Part shown: piece by piece, positions 60,977 through 64,000 of the stretch
Position numbering within the stretch: the first letter of the stretch is position 1
Layout of the letters: each line of letters begins with the position of its first letter
From: Bradysia coprophila
Lineage: Eukaryota > Arthropoda > Insecta > Diptera > Sciaridae
Assembly (NCBI RefSeq): GCF_014529535.1
Contig: NW_023503608.1
Coordinates: forward strand, 12,450,501-12,514,500
Direction of reading: 5' to 3'
Length of the DNA stretch: 64,000 nucleotides
The notes under the pieces: generated by a model
The model's database searches: none
What the model was told of the DNA's origin: nothing
What the model saw: the letters and a program-made list of their open reading frames with translations, nothing else
Translations under genes and position numbers: made by a program

Positions 60977-62155
60977 TTTCGATCTGTTTAGAGATAGTTT
61001 TTTACAAGGACTGACGATATTTTTCGTAAACAACAAACGCTTGATTTATATACGTTTCAGTGACACATGTCAGCCATTTTTAGGACAGAATGTCATTCAT
61101 TAACATGAAGTTAGCTAAAAGTTATTGACTTTTAGGCGGGAAAGTTACAATTAAAAGTTTTTCAAATTATATTTTGCATAGTATGAATGGTTTCGAACAC
61201 ATTCCTAAATTAACTCTTGTTTTGTGTTCAGAATAAAGCTCACGTTAGGCCATCATAAAAGCAACAATAGTATCGTGGGGCACTTACTGATGTATCTCTT
61301 CGTTATCAATGATTTCAGTAGAGCTGTAAACGACCATACACAGCACTGTAAACGCTCCTCTTAAAGATACGTAATAAACAAACAAAAGATAAGATTATCG
61401 TCTAAAATAAGCACACAATACACTTGATTTTCTTTGACCGTAAAATTGCAAGTCACACAGTTCTTTGTAGTGGTTTCGGCAAATAAGGTTGTTAAAAATC
61501 GAAACTAAACCTAAACTATTTTGAAATTACTAACCGTAGCAAATCACCAGACCTTCAAAAGACAACGACCGAGAGGACTTTTTAATAAGGCAGTCACAAT
61601 ATGTATCTAAATATTTTTTACCTGATTTATAATAACAATGTTGTAAAGTAGCTCAGTGACGACCGAGTTTATTTTCTCTACTGCCCACAAACAACAATGT
61701 TGAACCAATAATCTCTTGAAATTCGCGTATTAAGCAAATTTAATTGAATAACAATTAATCAAACAAAAGAACTTAAATAACAAACTGATAAGCGATGGCA
61801 TACATTGATTTATATACGAAAAATAAGTATTCACATCGCATTGATTGTGTGTACACAACTCAAAACAGCTGATTTTGTGTTTTTATCTGCATTTACTTAC
61901 ATTCAATGAGTATAAGGTGTTTACATCTCTTCTTGGTAACGTTACAACTACACTCTCATTCGTTTTAAGATCATTTTTTGTCAACATCTTTAAGTTCACT
62001 TTTTATTTATGCGTTAAGATTTTCTTTAAGATATTCCGCACCTACTTCAAAAAGTTTGTTATAGAAAGTGTTATATTCAAACTATTGACAATAAAACTGC
62101 CTTTTACCTCCCTTACCAGATAAAACTAACTCACTCGCAGCACCTCACGGAAATA

Positions 62156-62290
62156 CTGATTCCATACGAAATTATTGCTAGATTTGACTCCGACACTCGC
62201 AGCACCTTTATCCCAAAATGTTGATGAAAACAAAATGTCGACATTGATGATAAATAGATAGATCTCAGTACCTTAATCAGTAAATTCAAC
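62156..62290 (-). pseudogene. decayed fragment of a second SLC46 transporter copy
   Basis: On the minus strand, 62205-62156 reads VLRVSESNLAIISY, against VLRVSETNLAIMSY in exon 6 of the gene at 56.3-59.0 kb. The intervening 62206-62271 matches its intron 5 (TTTATCCCAAAAT.TTGATG, GTCGACATTGATGA), and 62272-62290 matches the last bases of exon 5. Similarity stops abruptly on both sides. Only about 130 bp is left, so this is a duplication remnant rather than a gene. Its intron is 66 nt and intact. Confidence 0.75.
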
Positions 62291-62310
62291 ACTGAGGGGG
62301 ACCGCACTGA

Positions 62311-62430
62311 AAAGAGTTGCAAAAGTTGCATTTTGAAAAAAGAGTTGCAAAAGAGTTGGACGCACAGATAAAGAGTTGCAAAAGAGTTGCACGCGAAAAA
62401 AAGAGTACAAATGAGTTGCAGAAGAGTTGC
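62311..62430. repeat. degenerate tandem array of an AAAGAGTTGCA unit
   Basis: About nine variants of AAAGAGTTGCA follow one another directly after the SLC46 fragment. Spacing is uneven (10-22 bases), so it is an old or composite array. Confidence 0.75.
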
Positions 62431-62911
62431 ACATGCAAAATGTGGTATTAACGTTGACAAAATATCTTCGTTCTATAAATTTAGTAGATTCTATGTTCGA
62501 CAGAAGGAAACAGTTTTACTAATCCTAAATAAAAGCGACGTAAATATTTATAGATCCGTACAATTGATGTAGGAATACAGTGACAACAGATTTTATAAAA
62601 TTATTAAAAGAAGTTCGAGAACGAACGTCTAGAGAACATCAACTGACGACGAATGTAAAATTTTGACACAATGTCCTACTTTTCATTTTTCTAATATAAC
62701 TTTGACTTTTTATTGACAAAAATTAGTAAATTTAGTAAAATGATAGAACGGTTTCACCTTCATTATGACCTGGATAGTAGAATAAAGAGTCAATACCATT
62801 ACGTCATGGTGGAACAAATCGAGAATTAGAAACAAGCCGAAGTACTGAAAATATACCTTATTTTAACTATCTAACGAAATATCCTATTTCTTAAATAGTA
62901 CATTACTGCTA

Positions 62912-62989
62912 TTAGGCTGGATATAAGATACGTGTACGTATACGAGAGCTTGCACGAGTATTAGTACGAGTCTCTTATATACAGCCTTA
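62912..62989. repeat. 78-bp inverted repeat
   Basis: TAGGCTGGATATAAGA at the left pairs with TCTTATATACAGCCT at the right. The interior is a run of GTACG/CGTAC/ACGAG words that also self-pair. Confidence 0.65.
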
Positions 62990-63112
62990 TATCAGTGAGG
63001 TATTTTATCACAGTAGGCAAACAACTCTTTTTCTAGTGATTTAATTTTGCTTGCAAAACCTTTAGCTCTCTAGGATAAATTAGTTTACTCTTATGTAACT
63101 TACTGAAATACA

Positions 63113-63263
63113 ATAGTTATTTGTGTATCTGTTCTGGACGATTGTTTTTAGACAATTTCGCTTGTCTCACTTCGTTCGGGCTACATGCGAAAGTGCCTAA
63201 AATCAATCGTCCAAAACAGATACTCAAAACATTTTTCATGTAAGGGGTCGAAAACCTGAGAAA
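63113..63263 (+). repeat. hairpin repeat, copy 1 of a 730-bp-spaced direct pair
   Basis: Holds an internal stem (GGACGATTGTTTTTAG with CTAAAATCAATCGTCC, ending TATCTGTT / AACAGATA) around the loop CACTTCGTTCGGGCTACATG, then CATGTAAGGGGTCGAAAACC. The second copy starts at 63843 in the same direction. Confidence 0.8.
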
Positions 63264-63423
63264 AATATTGAAACTCCCTCATTTTCGGCCCCGACACATG
63301 AAATAGTATTATACATAATACTACATAATAGATACAAATCGTGTGATTGCCGCCCTTGCCTGCGGCGCGGGCTGCAAACTTCACACGTTTGAATTTTTTT
63401 ACTTTCGCCCTGAGTGATGCATA

Positions 63424-63847
63424 CTATTTTTTATGCCAAATACTGCGGAAGATTTGTATTTTCGGTCCAAAACAAAACATAATTTTAATTAAACTGTTGA
63501 GTTATCAACAAAATTTGGTGTAGAAACACCAAAATGCCGAAAAGCGCGGGTCCAGGGGGCGGCAGCCCCCTGGTATAAAAATAAAAACAATTTAACAAAT
63601 GAAATTACTGTAAACATACATTCACTTGCTCACAAAACATTTGGCTATCGTCAACACAACACTACACTCAATGCGTACTTTCAATCAAGTGAACATGTGT
63701 TTTCGAGACATATGAGGACCGAAAGTAAAATGATGACAGTGATATTTACTTTCGGCCCGAAAATACGCAAGGCCTGAATTTTTTTACTTTCGGTCACCAT
63801 TTGAGGACCGAAAATACAAACTTTCGCAGTATTTGGCATAAAATAGT
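63424..63847. repeat. 424-bp inverted repeat between the two hairpin repeats
   Basis: TATGCCAAATACTGCGGAAG and GTATTTTCGGTCC at the left mirror GGACCGAAAATAC and CTTTCGCAGTATTTGGCATA at the right. The middle carries further ACTTTCGG/CCGAAAGT words and the GC hairpin at 63552-63573. Together with the two flanking copies it forms one composite element that probably runs past the window end. Confidence 0.65.
63552..63573. repeat. GC-rich hairpin
   Basis: CCAGGGGGC and GCCCCCTGG are exact complements around GGCA. It is the most GC-rich short block in this part of the window, sitting inside AT-rich sequence. Confidence 0.85.
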
Positions 63848-64000
63848 TATTTGTGTATCTGTTTTGGACGATTGTTTTTAGGCAATTTCGCGAGTTGCCT
63901 AACACTTCGTTCGGGCTACATGCGAAAGTGCCTAAAATCAATCGTCCAAAACAGATACTCAAAAAATTTTTCATGTAAGGGGTCGAAAACCCAAGAAAAA
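63843..64000 (+). repeat. hairpin repeat, copy 2, running to the window end
   Basis: Nearly identical to 63113-63263, with the same stem and CACTTCGTTCGGGCTACATG loop, but a small insertion GAGTTGCCTAA before the loop. Continues to the last base. Confidence 0.8.

Larger units (their letters stand above)
61037..64000. other. terminal intergenic region with repeats and a pseudogene fragment
   Basis: Holds the Slu7 promoter side, then AT-rich sequence without recognised genes to about 62130, then an SLC46 fragment, a tandem array, and two copies of a hairpin repeat at 63113 and 63843. Weak ORFs at 61845-62123, 63181-63384 and 63681-63974 follow repeats or lack family features. Confidence 0.6.

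Noticed and set aside
59190..61103. Several + strand frames of 86-153 aa across Slu7
   Set aside because: All are antisense shadows of the single long Slu7 exon.
62311..62430. CRISPR-like appearance of the AAAGAGTTGCA array
   Set aside because: Units are about 11 bases, unevenly spaced and without unique spacers, in a eukaryotic genome; it is a degenerate tandem repeat.

Overview
The window looks like a piece of an AT-rich insect nuclear genome, most likely a dipteran. Genes are split by many very short introns (58-94 nt) as well as a few long ones. Protein sequences resemble Drosophila orthologues closely, but not enough to be Drosophila. Intergenic DNA is full of short hairpin elements. 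A lower dipteran (gnat or midge type) would fit, but the sequence alone does not fix the species. There is no prokaryotic, viral or organellar gene content, no CRISPR array and no tRNA or rRNA gene that I could recognise.

Layout. 1-23.7 kb holds the 3' half of the ecdysone-response ETS factor Eip74EF (+ strand): three exons carried by introns of 4.3 and 9.7 kb, the last encoding the ETS domain, then about 5.5 kb of A-rich DNA that is probably its 3' UTR. 23.8-26.1 kb is intergenic. 26.6-35.1 kb is a complete RabGAP, GAPcenA/RABGAP1 (PTB, DUF3694-like, TBC, coiled coil; 9 coding exons, 1108 aa). 35.1-40.6 kb is a nest of hairpin mobile elements. 40.6-41.3 kb is RpL29 (- strand, 76 aa, with a probable 5'TOP leader). 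42.2-43.2 kb is adenylate kinase 2 (+, 243 aa). 45.6-48.4 kb is the RNA polymerase II CTD phosphatase Fcp1 (+, 8 exons, 760 aa). It converges on mitochondrial ribosomal protein mRpS17 (-, 3 exons, 159 aa). 51.6-52.7 kb is nuclear poly(A)-binding protein Pabp2 (+, 4 exons, 216 aa), followed by a long A-rich tail. 56.3-59.0 kb is an SLC46-type MFS transporter (-, 9 exons, 489 aa). 59.3-61.0 kb is the splicing factor Slu7 (-, single exon, 559 aa). 61.0-64.0 kb has no intact gene but holds a decayed fragment of a second SLC46 copy and several repeats.

The genes do not form one pathway. Three act in mRNA synthesis or processing (Fcp1, Slu7, Pabp2), two are ribosomal proteins, one is mitochondrial energy metabolism, one is membrane traffic, one is a transporter and one is a developmental transcription factor. 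This looks like ordinary clustering of housekeeping genes.

No clearly new biological system is visible. The most notable non-genic structure is a mirror-image pair of hAT-like hairpin elements at 36468-37292. Their interiors are built from variants of one short GAAATTC-type word, and one of them has a perfect 8-bp target duplication. Other items worth a second look are a 1.1-kb Tc1/mariner-like foldback element in a GAPcenA intron, a hairpin insertion in an SLC46 intron for which a paralogous empty site exists in the same window, and long A-biased 3' regions behind Eip74EF and Pabp2.
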